From Dyadobacter sp. 50-39 (GTDB lineage: Bacteria > Bacteroidota > Bacteroidia > Cytophagales > Spirosomataceae): a DNA stretch of 64,000 nt. The translations under genes and the position numbers were made by a program. The DNA is taken from positions 310,001-374,000 of the forward strand of contig MKSR01000047.1 in the NCBI GenBank assembly GCA_001898145.1, given 5' to 3'. Shown here piece by piece: positions 27,122 through 35,685 of the stretch (the stretch's first letter is position 1; each line of letters begins with the position of its first letter). Under the pieces are notes generated by a model. That model searched no databases, was not told the DNA's origin, and saw only the letters and a program-made list of their open reading frames with translations.

Positions 27122-27709
27122 AGGTTTCTTGCCAGCGGTCATTTTTCGATGACCGGTGTGTCTGTTATCCTCGTTTTTGAGGGGTGCAAAGATGGTCAAT
27201 TTTGCCCAGACTCCCGCCCCGACCACCCTGGATTTTGCCTGCCTGCGGTGCCGGAATTCGTCCGGCCACCCTTCATTTTGACCGAATAATCAAAGCGATG
27301 AAAATTTTTTGAAAAATTTTTTGAAAAAATTTCGCGCTTTTTCATTTCTGACGTGCAAATCTTCGGTGATTTTAGGTATTAGTAGAATCCATTCCAAAGA
27401 AAATTTGGATCTGTCTCGGTGACGTAGAATAAAATGAAACCGTTTCCTCCCGCTTAACAATAAGGTAACACAAGCGATCTCAGGTGCAAAATCTTGTCAG
27501 GCGGTAAAAATGAAAAAGTGGAACATTTAAGATTTGAAATCTTTGAATAGTTATATTATTTGGATGGCAATAACGGGCCTGGGAGCTCTTTTTGCGTGTT
27601 GTATTATTTTGTTGTCCAATTCTCTGAACGTTTGTTTTCAGAATATTGTATTATATTTGTACTCGAAATATGATTGAGAACACAAGTAAAACATAAAACA
27701 CTATTACCA
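27122..27709. other. Divergent AT-rich intergenic region
   Basis: 588 bases between topB and the 85-residue exported protein. Only the first roughly 100 bases could be a longer topB N-terminus. Around 27300-27350 lie runs of A and T (AAAATTTTTTGAAAAATTTTTTG) as an imperfect 14-base repeat, likely promoter-proximal curved DNA. The right end holds a good Bacteroidota-type promoter for the small gene. I see no RNA gene. Confidence 0.6.
27631..27659 (+). promoter_or_regulatory. Bacteroidota-type promoter of the small exported protein
   Basis: TTTG at 27631-27634 and TATATTTG at 27652-27659 match the -33 (TTTG) and -7 (TAnnTTTG) elements, with a 17-base spacer. The start codon at 27710 leaves a leader of about 45 bases. 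No competing site is visible nearby. Confidence 0.6.
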
Positions 27710-27967
27710 ATGAAAAATGCAAAAACATTGCTAGCCGTTGCTTTGGTAGCATTAACTAGCGCAGCTTACGCCAACAACAATTCTACATATACAGTTGAAG
27801 AGAAAGCCAAAGTGGCTGTTGTTAACAACACATTGCCCGCTACCGCACCAGTTCTGGATAGCCCGGCACCACAAAAAGTGAAAAATACGCCTGACACCAA
27901 TACCCGTAGCGCCGCCCAGAAAGCCGCTATCGTAGGCCTCCAATTGAAAAGTGTAACTACGAAGTAA
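27710..27967 (+). CDS. Small exported protein of unknown function
   Basis: 85 residues from the ATG at 27710, with a clear signal peptide (KTLLAVALVALTSAAYA, cleavage before NNN). The mature part is about 65 residues: Thr-, Ala- and Val-rich, then a Pro/Ala linker (APVLDSPAPQKV) and a basic AQKAAIVGLQLKS tail. No cysteines or known domain. Similar short TVEEKAKVAVVNN proteins occur as abundant small periplasmic proteins in Cytophagales, from memory. It has its own matched promoter and is closed by a strong terminator, so it is a single-gene transcript that may be highly expressed. Function unknown. Confidence 0.75.
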   Translation: MKNAKTLLAVALVALTSAAYANNNSTYTVEEKAKVAVVNNTLPATAPVLDSPAPQKVKNTPDTNTRSAAQKAAIVGLQLKSVTTK

Positions 27968-28011
27968 GTGATTGAACCTCATGGGTTCGGTTAAGATTGA
28001 TTGATGGTTTT

Positions 28012-28042
28012 AAAAAGGGAGAAATTTTTCTCCCTTTTTTTT
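28012..28042. terminator. Intrinsic terminator, AT-flanked
   Basis: AAAAGGGAGAAA pairs with TTTCTCCCTTTT around 28013-28038, followed by a T run on the plus strand and with A residues in front for the minus strand. It serves the small exported protein and could also stop the convergent 1233-residue gene. Confidence 0.85.
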
Positions 28043-28079
28043 GGCAGTCACTTCGGATTTGGCCAGGAACGCGCGGATC

Positions 28080-31000
28080 TTATCTGAAAAAGCTTCCGAC
28101 CGAGATCATTAACAGCAGCGATTCTTCCTTGGAAGTTCCCGCGCTGATATTGAATGCAAACTGCTCACGGAATGGGGTAATGTAGAATCCTCCGCCGTAG
28201 CCCTGGTGCCAGTAATCGGCGCTGCCGGGATCGTTTTTGGCCCACACTCTACCTACATCATAAAAAGCCCTTACACCCATTTTAAGCGGAACGAACGTAT
28301 TCTTTGTTTCGGTAAGCTGCCACCGGAGTTCGGTGTTCAGAAAGCCTTTGGATTCGCCCGTGAAACGGTTGCGCTTGAACCCGCGCAGGTCGTTGAGTTG
28401 TCCCAGCGAAAACAACTTGTAAAAAGGAAGCTGTCCTTTCGCAATACCCCCGCCCATACGCAGCCCCAGCGTGAGGGGGTTTGTCGTGCGTGTGGAGAGA
28501 TATTGCTCTACTTCAAGTTCAGAAATGGAGGCCAGGTCGTTGCGGGACTGCGAAACATGACCTGCCTGTTGCATTAGCTGTACGCGGAATCCGCGTTCGG
28601 GCAAGGCAATGCGGTCGCGGAAATCGAGGTTAAGAATCCCCTTGGCAAATAGCAGATGCAGCTGCTCGGTGCCGAAAATATCGGGATGGTCGGCCAGGAA
28701 GCTGTTGTTTCTCTGAATGCCTTCGGCTAGCTCATAGCTTGCCGTTAGTTCGATTTTGCTTAGTTTCCAAAACTGGCGCAGGAGCCCGGCCGATACCCCC
28801 AATGAATTGTATTGAGTGCGGTAGTAGTTCGAATTCAGATCATTGTTTTTAGGGGTGTCGTTGCCGACACCGAAAAAGAAATTATAGTTGAGCGGGCGCG
28901 AGACCGTGACTTGCGAGATGCCGTCCCATTTCCCCAATAATTGCCTGAACTGATTGCTGTAACTGAATTCGTAGTTGCCTTTTACACTCACCGACGCGCT
29001 GAGCGAGTGCTTGGAAGCAAAATCAGGCTTGCCAAATCGCTGCCGTGTGAATGTGATACCGCCATGGACGGCAAAGCCGGTAAACGGGTTGTAAGTCAGT
29101 AATGCAACGGGCAGGTAGGTATTGTATTTGAATGCGTTGCGGTCATATTCATAATAGCGCTCGTCTACCGGCATCACCTGGCGCGCTTCACTGCCCAGTT
29201 GGAGATGCGGGTTGGGGTCTTTTTCATAGATCAGCGTATGTTTGCCCCCTTTGCGCACTTCGGATTGATCAGAGACATAATCCGCCCCGCTTCCGCTGAT
29301 GATCCGGATGAGAATCGATTGATCGGAGCTACCCTGGATATCGAAAACATCATCGCCGCCCAGACCATTGAGTCTGATCTCCCGCGTTTCGGTAGGATCG
29401 AAGGTGCGGTTGTAGTAGGTTTTTGAAGTGTCGGCCTGATGGTCTGATTTGGAAATGTCATAGACACGCACCTTCACCCGACCATTGCTTTCCCGCATTA
29501 CCTTGAAATATTCTCCTTTGCCGGAGCCCACCACGTCCACTTCCTTAGCCAGCAGCGTGTAATATCCGACTGCGTACTTTTGAAGATCCCCAATACGTAC
29601 TTTGAGTTTTCGCTCGATCTCCCGGCCATCCTTCTCATAGATTTCGGCAGGCATATTGCGGACGGCCGCTGTTATGTCGCCAGGTTGAACGGCGTCCTGA
29701 ATTTCCCTGGCCGCGTTGACCCAGTCTGTCCTGGTGAGCTCGCTGCCCACGAATCTGTCCAGATGGCGGGCTTGCCACATCAGGCTGCGCAGGCCCTTGA
29801 TACGCTCTCCAAAATTCTCCCCGTTTGGCATACCCCATTCACGATCGGCCAGCCAGGGAATAATGCCGTCCCACCGTGAAAATGCATGGTCGCGGTCTCG
29901 CGGGATGGGTCGGTAAACCTCGCCGTCCGCCGTTTTGTTGCCGGCCCATTTCCAGTTGTCCTCATGCTTGCTCCAATCGCCAATCCACAGATCGAACATC
30001 CGGGCGCGGGCGAATTCGTACTTTTCCACGCGGTTGTCGTGGTCGTGATAGAGTTTGTTGAATAGCTTGAAGCTCTTTTCGATGTCTTTGGCACCCGCGA
30101 ACACCCTGGATTTCTCGATTTTGTCTGTCGGCCGCTCTTCAAGCATTCCGAAAAGATTACCATACTGATCTTTGAAAGCCCCGAGTTTGTTGTCTTTCGG
30201 TAATACAAATAGTTGCGGACTGGCGTGCAGAATGCCGATTCTATCCAGCAGGGGAGCTACCGCCATGGCGCCGTAAGGCTGCTGGGTAGAGGTCTGGTCT
30301 TTGAGTACTTGCGAGACAACGGTGCCTCGCAGTTCATAGGCCAGCGCTCGGAAAGGGTCTTTGTCTACTGAACGGAATACATATTCTTTTCCATTGCCCG
30401 CGACCAGTTTCAGTGATGTGGTTTGCCGTCCGCCACCTTTTCCGGCTATTACCAGCCCACCGAAAGTAGTGTCCATATCCAGGTAGGGCACCCTCACCGG
30501 CACCGTCCACGAGTCGCGGTAATGCTTCCCGAACCACTTTTCTTTGAATCGCTTACTGGCATATTCGCTGCCGGCGGCAACAACGGCTGGTTCAGGGCGG
30601 GGCGTGTCCATCTTGTCGGACGGCTTGATCGCCGGATTGCAAGGTTGAAAGAGCGCATTGATTACGCCGTTTCCGACTTTCTCGCAGGCCGAAGCAAAGA
30701 GTTGACCGTCTTCCTGATGCGACACCCTATCGCCACTTACCCGCCAGTGCCGATAGGTAACTGTCCCATTGTCTGCATAATTGATTTCAACAAAGCCCGC
30801 GGCTGAGGAAGCCAATGCGGCCTTGTTGCTCCGCGCGGTGAATGTGCCGCCGGCAATTCCGCCGCTGTTGATGAAAAAATTATTGCCTTTCTGCACTACC
30901 GACTGGTTGCGCTCATGTGCGGATGCAAGGATTATCGATCCATAGTCCCGCAGAATACCGTTCACTTTATAGCGGTATGGGCCCAGGTTGGCATTGGCAA

Positions 31001-31781
31001 TGTCACGGCTGGTACCCACATTTTGGCGAAAGCCAACCACAGCGCTGCCAATAACCGGTGGCGAGAGGTAAGAAGCCGCCGAAAACCGTCCACCATAATT
31101 ACCCAGCGACTCAACCGGAAAATGGGAGAGCAGTAGCACGTTTCTATCCGTTGTTTCGTCAAGAATGCCTTCCAGTTCCTCCACGAAGTTGTCCGTATCG
31201 GCGATGGTGCAGGCATCAGAGGAGGGGCCCGGCTTTTCATAAGGATGGTTCCACCACTGCGAATTGATTACCACTACTTCCAGCATCGGAAACGAAACCG
31301 TCCACGGACCGGGGCAACCGTGGCCAAAGAATACCTGAAAACGCGGGTGCTTCTGCTGATCCAACACTTTTTCCAATGCCATCAGCCTTTTCCAGCCATC
31401 TTTTCCGGACCCTTCCCATTCGCGATCGCCCTGGTTCAGCAGCATATGAAGCTCCGGGTGCCGGCCGAGTAATGCACTGGCCTTTGCTTTCCAGTCGGCA
31501 ACCTGTTCGAGATCCATTTGGTCTGGAAATGCGTCGCCGTTAATTACCCAAAGCACGGGGCCCGGACCGGTAGCCAGGTACTTTTCTACGACAGGGAAAA
31601 TATCGGCCGGGTTTTTAAAATCGGCTGTATTGCCGGTGAGCACTACTTTGAAGTTCGCAGCACAAGCACCGCATGCTGTTAAAAGCAGCAGCAGCGCGGC
31701 CCATGAGAGTCGTTTTGCGCAGATTATTAAGTCGTTAGCGGTAACGGGTAGAGGTGTATTCAAGGTTGGAAAACGTTGCAT
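28080..31781 (-). CDS. Phosphoesterase-like / kinase-like / Omp85 barrel fusion protein
   Basis: 1233 residues. A signal (25-36) ends in LTAC-GACA, which could be a lipobox at Cys37 or a signal peptidase I site. Residues 44-380 resemble calcineurin-type metallophosphoesterases (LTGNTAD, NGDAF, NQGDREW, LLLSHFPVES, SAHERNQS), with several metal positions altered. Residues 430-700 show a kinase-like layout: GGRQTTSLKL with YVFRSVDKDP, LEERP, then DWSKHEDNW (Asp602, His606, Asn609) and RPIPRDRDHAF (Asp629, Asp631), recalling CotH/FAM20-type atypical kinases. Residues about 870-1233 are beta strands ending in an Omp85 barrel with the LRGFKRNRF loop-6 motif (Arg1133) and a terminal Phe. It should sit in the outer membrane. 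Similar long proteins are annotated as BamA-like in relatives; the true function is unknown. Confidence 0.75.
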   Translation of the reverse strand: MQRFPTLNTPLPVTANDLIICAKRLSWAALLLLLTACGACAANFKVVLTGNTADFKNPADIFPVVEKYLATGPGPVLWVINGDAFPDQMDLEQVADWKAKASALLGRHPELHMLLNQGDREWEGSGKDGWKRLMALEKVLDQQKHPRFQVFFGHGCPGPWTVSFPMLEVVVINSQWWNHPYEKPGPSSDACTIADTDNFVEELEGILDETTDRNVLLLSHFPVESLGNYGGRFSAASYLSPPVIGSAVVGFRQNVGTSRDIANANLGPYRYKVNGILRDYGSIILASAHERNQSVVQKGNNFFINSGGIAGGTFTARSNKAALASSAAGFVEINYADNGTVTYRHWRVSGDRVSHQEDGQLFASACEKVGNGVINALFQPCNPAIKPSDKMDTPRPEPAVVAAGSEYASKRFKEKWFGKHYRDSWTVPVRVPYLDMDTTFGGLVIAGKGGGRQTTSLKLVAGNGKEYVFRSVDKDPFRALAYELRGTVVSQVLKDQTSTQQPYGAMAVAPLLDRIGILHASPQLFVLPKDNKLGAFKDQYGNLFGMLEERPTDKIEKSRVFAGAKDIEKSFKLFNKLYHDHDNRVEKYEFARARMFDLWIGDWSKHEDNWKWAGNKTADGEVYRPIPRDRDHAFSRWDGIIPWLADREWGMPNGENFGERIKGLRSLMWQARHLDRFVGSELTRTDWVNAAREIQDAVQPGDITAAVRNMPAEIYEKDGREIERKLKVRIGDLQKYAVGYYTLLAKEVDVVGSGKGEYFKVMRESNGRVKVRVYDISKSDHQADTSKTYYNRTFDPTETREIRLNGLGGDDVFDIQGSSDQSILIRIISGSGADYVSDQSEVRKGGKHTLIYEKDPNPHLQLGSEARQVMPVDERYYEYDRNAFKYNTYLPVALLTYNPFTGFAVHGGITFTRQRFGKPDFASKHSLSASVSVKGNYEFSYSNQFRQLLGKWDGISQVTVSRPLNYNFFFGVGNDTPKNNDLNSNYYRTQYNSLGVSAGLLRQFWKLSKIELTASYELAEGIQRNNSFLADHPDIFGTEQLHLLFAKGILNLDFRDRIALPERGFRVQLMQQAGHVSQSRNDLASISELEVEQYLSTRTTNPLTLGLRMGGGIAKGQLPFYKLFSLGQLNDLRGFKRNRFTGESKGFLNTELRWQLTETKNTFVPLKMGVRAFYDVGRVWAKNDPGSADYWHQGYGGGFYITPFREQFAFNISAGTSKEESLLLMISVGSFFR

Positions 31782-31925
31782 GTGAAATGATTGACAATTT
31801 AACAGGAATCCTCACGGATTGAAATGGACTGATACACGTAAATGTTGGAAAAATGTATTGCCAAGAGGTTTTTTTATACCTTACACTTTAAAACCTCTAT
31901 TGCAATGCCGTTTTCCAAGCTACCC

Positions 31926-32624
31926 ATGAAGATCCTGCTCATCGAAGATGAGCCCAACGTGATATCTCTGATCCAGCGCAGCCTTACAGCAAACGGCCAT
32001 GAGATTACGATCGCCATGGATGGCCAGTCGGGATTGCAAATGGCTCTGCAACACCAGTTTGATGTAATTATTCTGGACCTGATGATCCCGATTGTCAACG
32101 GGATGGAAGTGTGCCGGCGTGCGCGTCAGGCACAGATTACAACGCCTATTTTGATGCTTACTGCGCTGGGTACGACAGAGAACATAGTGTCCGGCCTCGA
32201 CGCGGGGGCGGACGACTACATGACCAAGCCATTCAAGCTGGCTGAGCTCGAAGCGCGGCTGCGGACACTGATCCGGCGGGGAAAAGAACCGGAAAAGGAA
32301 AAAAACGATAAGGTACTGGCGCTGGGAGACCTGGTGCTCGACAAGGTAACGAAGACCGTTAAACGCGGTGGACAGCCCATTGAGCTCACGGCCACTGAAT
32401 TCAGGCTGCTGGAGTACCTGCTTTCCAATACCAACCGCGTTTTGAACAGAATGGAGATCCTTGAAAATGTGTGGGATATTAACTTCAATCTGGGAACAAA
32501 TGTGGTGGATGTTTACATCAACTACCTGAGGAAGAAAATCGATAAAAACCATGATATCAAGCTGATACACACCGTGTTCGGAATGGGTTATGTGGTTCGT
32601 CAGTCGTATGAAGATTCAAAGTAA
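31926..32624 (+). CDS. OmpR/PhoB-family response regulator
   Basis: 232 residues from the ATG at 31926; the frame is open 28 codons further upstream, but KILLIEDEPNV is the standard receiver start. Phospho-acceptor Asp51 (IILDLMIP), the switch residues MLTALG and the conserved Lys in MTKPFKL complete the receiver. The C-terminal winged helix (ELTATEFRLLEYLL through YINYLRKKID, HTVFGMGYVV) binds DNA, usually as a dimer on direct repeats. The downstream kinase starts inside this gene (17-base overlap), so the pair is coupled. Related Bacteroidota systems respond to metals or envelope signals; nothing here points to which. Confidence 0.92.
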   Translation: MKILLIEDEPNVISLIQRSLTANGHEITIAMDGQSGLQMALQHQFDVIILDLMIPIVNGMEVCRRARQAQITTPILMLTALGTTENIVSGLDAGADDYMTKPFKLAELEARLRTLIRRGKEPEKEKNDKVLALGDLVLDKVTKTVKRGGQPIELTATEFRLLEYLLSNTNRVLNRMEILENVWDINFNLGTNVVDVYINYLRKKIDKNHDIKLIHTVFGMGYVVRQSYEDSK

Positions 32625-33969
32625 AATTGCCCTTATTTTCACTGCCTTGTGTGCAGGTATTATCCTGGCGCTGAGCATTTTTGTTTACTTTTTCGCGTCC
32701 GAAAGCATCGCTACCAGTTTCTTCCACCGTCTGGAAGTGCGGTCAGATATTGTCGGGCATGCGGCACTACAGGAAAATAAATCACTTACTTCCATTTATT
32801 ACGACATCAAGGAGCGGCACCTTGGCAGTCTGCCTTATGAGAAGCATCGAATCCTACCCGACCCGCCGGACGACGCGACCAGAAAAAGGCTCGCATTGCC
32901 GTCGTCATTCTATGAAGCAGCGCAGAGGGACGTTCCTGCTCGTTTTTTCAATCATGATACTTCCTATGTGGTCCTCCGTATTGCGCGTGATAACAAAAAG
33001 ATTATGGTCGTCTCCTCGGCGCTCGACACGTTCGGGATGCAGGAAATGAACAACCTGAAGAACCTGCTTCTGATCGGTTTTTTTATTGCGATGGTATTTG
33101 TGTTCACTTTGGGGAAGCTATTCTCGAACGAGATCTTCCGGCCCATCCGCCGTATCATCCGGAATGTAAAGGGGATTAACGCGCACAACCTGCATCAGCG
33201 GCTGGTGGTAGACCCGACGGATGACGATGTGGAAGCCCTTTCGAGGACCTTCAACGATATGCTCGACCGGCTGGAAGTGACCTTTGAAATGCAGAACAAC
33301 TTCGTAAGCAATGCCTCGCACGAATTCAGGACTCCGCTGACCGTCGTCAGTGGTGAGGCTGAGCTGGGCATGTCCATGCAAGGATTGCCGGAGCCGGCCA
33401 GGGAGTCATTCCTGAACATTTACCGGGAAGTCGAAAAGCTTGAACATCTCACCAACAGCATGCTCAGCCTGGCACAGACCGGTTTTGATGGTAAAAAAGA
33501 GCAGTGGGAAGAGGTGAGGATCGACGAATTGATCCTTTCTGTCAAGGAGGCTGCTGACCGGATTATCCCTGAAAATCAGGTTGCTATTGATTTTGACAGC
33601 CTGCCGGACGACGAACGTAAGCTGACCGTGAATGGCAATCTGGCGTTGCTCAAAGCTGCCTTTTCCAACATTGTGCTCAACAGCTGCAAGTATTCCGATA
33701 ACAAGCCGGTGAGCATCAAGATCAGCGCTGACAGCAAGTATGTGATCGTCGCTATCACCGATCAGGGGATCGGTATTCCCGATCGCGAGATAGGACAGAT
33801 ATTTGTACCGTTTTTCAGGGCTTCCAACACGACCCGTTACAAAGGGTATGGAATTGGCTTACCGCTGACACATAACATCATACGCATGCACCAGGGCAAG
33901 GCCGACGTTCAGAGTCGTGTAGGGGAGGGTACGCGGTTTATCACCTACCTTCCGTTCAAATATTTCTGA
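32608..33969 (+). CDS. Membrane sensor histidine kinase
   Basis: 453 residues from the ATG at 32608. One membrane helix at 5-28, a periplasmic region of about 120 residues rich in charged and aromatic residues, a second helix near 150-170, a HAMP-like linker, then the kinase: His238 in SHEFRTPL, N-box FSNIVLNSCKYS, DQGIGIPDREI and GYGIGLPLT. The layout is the CusS/QseC type. It pairs with the overlapping response regulator. The periplasmic sensor domain is not recognisable, so the signal is unknown. A 19-base tandem repeat starts 4 bases after its stop. Confidence 0.92.
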   Translation: MKIQSKIALIFTALCAGIILALSIFVYFFASESIATSFFHRLEVRSDIVGHAALQENKSLTSIYYDIKERHLGSLPYEKHRILPDPPDDATRKRLALPSSFYEAAQRDVPARFFNHDTSYVVLRIARDNKKIMVVSSALDTFGMQEMNNLKNLLLIGFFIAMVFVFTLGKLFSNEIFRPIRRIIRNVKGINAHNLHQRLVVDPTDDDVEALSRTFNDMLDRLEVTFEMQNNFVSNASHEFRTPLTVVSGEAELGMSMQGLPEPARESFLNIYREVEKLEHLTNSMLSLAQTGFDGKKEQWEEVRIDELILSVKEAADRIIPENQVAIDFDSLPDDERKLTVNGNLALLKAAFSNIVLNSCKYSDNKPVSIKISADSKYVIVAITDQGIGIPDREIGQIFVPFFRASNTTRYKGYGIGLPLTHNIIRMHQGKADVQSRVGEGTRFITYLPFKYF

Positions 33970-33972
33970 GTG

Positions 33973-34010
33973 TTCTTATTTCATTTTAATATTCTTATTT
34001 CGTTCTAATA
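33973..34010. repeat. 19-base tandem direct repeat
   Basis: TTCTTATTTCATTTTAATA (33973-33991) is followed directly by TTCTTATTTCGTTCTAATA (33992-34010), differing at two positions. It lies between the two-component system and the stress-protein-like gene, about 110 bases upstream of that start. Position and the habit of OmpR-family regulators to bind direct repeats make it a candidate operator. Confidence 0.85.
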
Positions 34011-34121
34011 AGTCTCTCACTACATTATAATTCGCTTCTTAAGCAGGGCTAATCTCTCGGCCGTAACATTGCATTGTTAATTGATTATCAACGCATTGTT
34101 AACTTAAAAACACGGCATTAT

Positions 34122-34574
34122 ATGAGAACAGTGGTGATACCTACGGACTTTACGAGTGAGGGCATACAGATCGCCGAGGCCATTGTGAGGGATATCCGGG
34201 ATGAGGTCCGTGTGATTTTCACACACCTCTTTCATGTAGCCGACGACATTCAGGATCTGCTTTTTTCGACCTACCGCGAGAAGGAATATGAGCTGGTGCC
34301 GGAGGAGTTCTGGCAGGAGTGCAAAATGCTGAAAGACACTTACCCGGAATTGACCAGCATTAAGATAGACTTCTTTTACGGCAACAAGCTGGCGCTTCTG
34401 AAAAACTTCCTGGAATACTACGAAACCGATTTCATCGCCTATTCGGAGCAGTATGGCATCCCGAAATTGACCAGGAGTAGTCTGGACGCGCTGCCTGTGC
34501 TTAAGAAAACGGGCTACACGATGATTAACGCGGATATGGTGCGCGTGTCTTCGCTGGCTGACAGTTACCGGTAA
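34122..34574 (+). CDS. Universal-stress-protein-like single-domain protein
   Basis: 150 residues from the ATG at 34122 (the frame is open 16 codons upstream). It begins MRTVVIPTDFTSEGIQIAEAI, the first strand-helix unit of the UspA fold, and continues with VRVIFTHLFHV, a long helix, IDFFYGNKLALLKNFLEYY and DFIAYSEQYGIPK. The ATP-binding Gly-rich loop of many Usp proteins (G-x2-G-x9-GS) is not seen, so it may be of the non-nucleotide type. Cytoplasmic. It follows the two-component system by 152 bases, with the repeat in that gap, and precedes the bestrophin gene by 52 bases. Confidence 0.65.
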   Translation: MRTVVIPTDFTSEGIQIAEAIVRDIRDEVRVIFTHLFHVADDIQDLLFSTYREKEYELVPEEFWQECKMLKDTYPELTSIKIDFFYGNKLALLKNFLEYYETDFIAYSEQYGIPKLTRSSLDALPVLKKTGYTMINADMVRVSSLADSYR

Positions 34575-34626
34575 GCGGCTTTGTTTTGAATATGAGATTT
34601 GTGAAAAAGGTAAACATCAGTGAACT

Positions 34627-35535
34627 ATGCTGCTCAAAAAAAATATCCCTATCCGCTATATTTTTGGTAAAATAAAATATGAGATCCTGTTTGTAACGAT
34701 CTACGGTATCGCTATCGAGGTTATTTACCAGAATTTTCATATTACCAATATTTCGATCCCAATGACGGTACACAGCGTGCTGGGGACGATCATTTCGCTG
34801 CTGCTGGCATTCCGCTCCAATCAGGCCTACGACCGCTGGTGGGAAGCGCGGATCATTTGGGGAGCTATCGTGAACGATTCCAGGACATTTGCGCGGCAGA
34901 TCCTGTCTCTGATGGAAGACCCGCTGGACCCTGATCGGATCGATGGGTTTAAAAAGCGGATGATCAAGCGCCAGATCGCCTGGTGTTATGCGCTGGGCAA
35001 AGGCTTGCGCCGCGATGACCCCATGCCCATGATCAGCAAGTTTGTATCCGAGGATGAATTGGAATACCTGAAAGACTTTGACAATAAGCATGTCGGTTTG
35101 GTGCAATTGCATGCCCGCGATCTGAACAATGCATTGAAGCAAGGTTGGGTCAACCCGTACCAGCAGGTGGAACTCGATCAGACGCTGACGCGCCTGTGTG
35201 ACCATATGGGTAAGTCGGAAAGGATCAAAAACACCGTCTTTCCCTCGACTTACAGCTTGTACATTCATCTGGCATTGCACTTTTTTATCCTTTTGCTGCC
35301 GTTCGGTCTAGTTCAGCTTTTCGGCTTCCTGATGGTGCCCGTACTGGTGGTGATCACCGCATGTTTCTTCCTGATCGAGAAAATGGCAATCCATTTGCAG
35401 GATCCGTTTGAAAACAAGCCTACTGACACGCCGGTGTTGTCGATTTCACGTAATATTGAGCGTGATCTGAAGCAGATGATGAAAGACAAGCAAGTGCCTC
35501 AGGCCTTCCAGCCCGAAACTTTCTATATTTTGTAA
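34627..35535 (+). CDS. Bestrophin-family ion channel
   Basis: 302 residues. The RSNQAYDRWWEARIIWG motif at about 60-77 is diagnostic of the bestrophin/UPF0187 family, followed by the long cytosolic helices and FPSTYSLYIHLALHFFILLLPFGL with the second pair of membrane segments. Bacterial members form pentameric channels (Na+ or anion selective) in the inner membrane. The C-terminal part (DPFENKPTDTPVLSI) is the usual family end. It lies 52 bases after the stress-protein-like gene and may share its transcript. A large inverted repeat follows the stop. Confidence 0.88.
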   Translation: MLLKKNIPIRYIFGKIKYEILFVTIYGIAIEVIYQNFHITNISIPMTVHSVLGTIISLLLAFRSNQAYDRWWEARIIWGAIVNDSRTFARQILSLMEDPLDPDRIDGFKKRMIKRQIAWCYALGKGLRRDDPMPMISKFVSEDELEYLKDFDNKHVGLVQLHARDLNNALKQGWVNPYQQVELDQTLTRLCDHMGKSERIKNTVFPSTYSLYIHLALHFFILLLPFGLVQLFGFLMVPVLVVITACFFLIEKMAIHLQDPFENKPTDTPVLSISRNIERDLKQMMKDKQVPQAFQPETFYIL

Positions 35536-35573
35536 CGTGCTGGTGCGAAGCTCCTGATTTGCGCCAAGCTACC

Positions 35574-35642
35574 CGAAGGCCTCCGGCCGGTCATACCGTA
35601 AACGCGATCGCTTTTGCAGTATTGACCAGCCGGAGGCCTTCG
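35574..35642. repeat. 19-base inverted repeat with 31-base loop
   Basis: CGAAGGCCTCCGGCCGGTC (35574-35592) is the reverse complement of GACCAGCCGGAGGCCTTCG (35624-35642) except at one position. It lies between the bestrophin gene and a convergent gene. It lacks a T tract, so it may end transcripts by another route or be a REP-like element. I found no second copy in the window by eye. Confidence 0.8.
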
Positions 35643-35685
35643 AACAATATGCACCAAGCCCAGCGCTTCGCCGGTGGTGCCACTG

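Noticed and set aside
27300..27350. AAAATTTTTTG repeats as an origin or DnaA-box region
   Set aside because: No DnaA box (TTATCCACA-like) cluster is present; the A/T runs are better explained as promoter-region DNA.
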